A stretch of 64,000 nt of DNA from Candidatus Planktophila lacus (GTDB lineage: Bacteria > Actinomycetota > Actinomycetes > Nanopelagicales > Nanopelagicaceae), in NCBI RefSeq assembly GCF_002288385.1, contig NZ_CP016783.1, forward strand, positions 1,178,001 through 1,242,000, given 5' to 3'. Of this stretch, positions 63,220 through 64,000 are shown piece by piece. The notes under the pieces were generated by a model. That model worked only from the letters and a program-made list of their open reading frames with translations, was not told where the DNA came from and did no database searches. Within the stretch, counting starts at the first letter, position 1. Every line of letters starts with the position of its first letter. Position numbers and translations under genes: made by a program.

Positions 63220-64000
63220 GCGAAGGCCCGCTAATTGTTCAGAGCGATAAGACGCTCCTGCTAGATATTGATCATCCGATGTCGACGGAATGTCGTCGCG
63301 CTATTGCACCTTTTGCTGAACTCGAACGTTCGCCTGAACATATTCATACCTACCGTTTAACAAACCTTGGATTATGGAATGCGCGCGCTGCCGGCCATGA
63401 TGCTGAACTAGTCATCGATACTTTAATTAAATACTCGCGTTACGCGGTGCCACATTCTCTTCTTGTAGATGTTGCCGAAACCATGTCGCGTTACGGCCGT
63501 TTGCGCCTTGAAGCCGACCCAGTACATGGCTTGATTCTTGTGACTACAGATGTCGGTGTACTTGAAGAAGTTATCCGCGCCAAGAAGATTGCACCGCTGC
63601 TCGGTGTTCGAATCGATCCGGAAACTATTGCAGTTCATCCCAGCCAACGTGGTGCGATCAAACAATCACTTCTGCGTTTAGGTTGGCCGGCAGAAGATTT
63701 CGCAGGATACGTTGACGGCCAAGCACATGAAATCGCGCTAAAGCAGAGCGACTGGAAAATTCGTCCCTATCAAGAGTTAGCTGCCGAAGGTTTCTGGCAC
63801 GGTGGTTCTGGCGTTGTTGTACTTCCTTGTGGCGCCGGAAAGACAATTGTCGGTGCTGCAGCAATGGCACATGCCAAAGCAACAACTTTGATTTTGGTTA
63901 CAAATACAGTTGCAGCGCGCCAATGGCGTGAAGAACTCCTTCGCCGCACAACGCTTAATGAAGATGAGATCGGCGAATACTCAGGTGCTAAGAAAGAGAT
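63216..64000 (+). CDS. XPB-family DNA helicase (5' part; continues beyond window)
   Basis: The visible 261 residues include an N-terminal XPB-like domain (AELERSPEHIHTYRLTNLGL, ALLIDTL-like ELVIDTLIKYSRYAVP), the Q-motif region WKIRPYQELAAEGFW and Walker A VVVLPCGAGKTIVGAAAM. Motif Ia follows as ILVTNTVAARQWREELLRR. This is a superfamily 2 helicase of the bacterial XPB type, thought to act in DNA repair. The gene leaves the window before motif II. Confidence 0.92.
   Translation, partial: MSEGPLIVQSDKTLLLDIDHPMSTECRRAIAPFAELERSPEHIHTYRLTNLGLWNARAAGHDAELVIDTLIKYSRYAVPHSLLVDVAETMSRYGRLRLEADPVHGLILVTTDVGVLEEVIRAKKIAPLLGVRIDPETIAVHPSQRGAIKQSLLRLGWPAEDFAGYVDGQAHEIALKQSDWKIRPYQELAAEGFWHGGSGVVVLPCGAGKTIVGAAAMAHAKATTLILVTNTVAARQWREELLRRTTLNEDEIGEYSGAKKE

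Noticed and set aside
1-64000. CRISPR arrays, insertion sequences, prophage or integrative elements
   Set aside because: No direct repeat array, transposase, integrase or phage gene was seen. The tRNA genes are not flanked by integrase or partial tRNA copies that I could find.

Overview
The window looks like a chromosomal segment of a streamlined, menaquinone-using, aerobic actinobacterium. Evidence is the rpmG-hadA-hadB order, the 14-gene nuo operon on one strand, the men genes, cytochrome c biogenesis system II and an XPB-type helicase next to its helicase-associated partner. Genes overlap by 1 or 4 bases or abut, convergent genes meet with almost no spacer, and several genes have a TANNNT box 6-7 bases before the start codon, as leaderless transcripts do. 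The modest GC content and extreme compaction suggest a freshwater planktonic lineage such as Nanopelagicales (acI: Planktophila or Nanopelagicus). That placement is inference. No insertion sequence, phage gene or CRISPR array was seen.

Layout. Bases 1-1600: end of a glycosyltransferase-like gene, hadB, hadA, rpmG, tRNA-Met and tRNA-Thr. Bases 1640-12540 (minus strand): a quinone oxidoreductase, a 39-residue Cys-rich protein, a FUSC membrane protein, then a carbohydrate cluster of a RuBisCO-like protein, a fused class II aldolase/short-chain dehydrogenase, an MtnA-type isomerase, an SDR, an apionate-lactonase-like protein, a Gfo/Idh dehydrogenase and a mercaptopyruvate-type sulfurtransferase. 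It partly resembles D-apiose oxidation and partly methylthioribose/5-deoxyribose salvage, and matches neither fully. Base 12589: ilvD.

Bases 14271-28230 hold the most interesting system: a probable complete route for sulfoquinovose (the sulfonated sugar of plant and cyanobacterial sulfolipid). It has an ABC importer, a candidate NAD-dependent sulfoquinovosidase (Gfo/Idh fold), a FucI-like isomerase, a PfkB kinase, a YihT-type sulfofructose-phosphate aldolase and a FadR-type GntR regulator. Beside these lies a sulfolactate module (suyA, suyB, slcC, comC and a YeiH-family exporter) that would turn the three-carbon sulfonate into pyruvate and sulfite. Four FadR-like palindromes near the promoters tie the two halves together. 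The sulfolactaldehyde dehydrogenase joining the halves is not in the window.

Bases 28287-31385: tRNA-Tyr, copC-like, yajQ, rarD and a polyprenyl diphosphate synthase. Bases 31385-46437: nuoN to nuoA (minus strand). Bases 46478-54447: menaquinone synthesis (menG, menF, menD, menC, menB, menE, menA) and bioY. Bases 54467-59862: a small PLD-N membrane protein, ccsB, resB, ccdA, a TlpA-like thioredoxin, a histidine phosphatase and an HAD-IB hydrolase. Bases 59912-64000: helicase-associated protein, M20 peptidase and the start of an XPB helicase. No stretch over 300 bases lacks a gene.

All functional names rest on reading motifs and remembered family sequences. No search was run.
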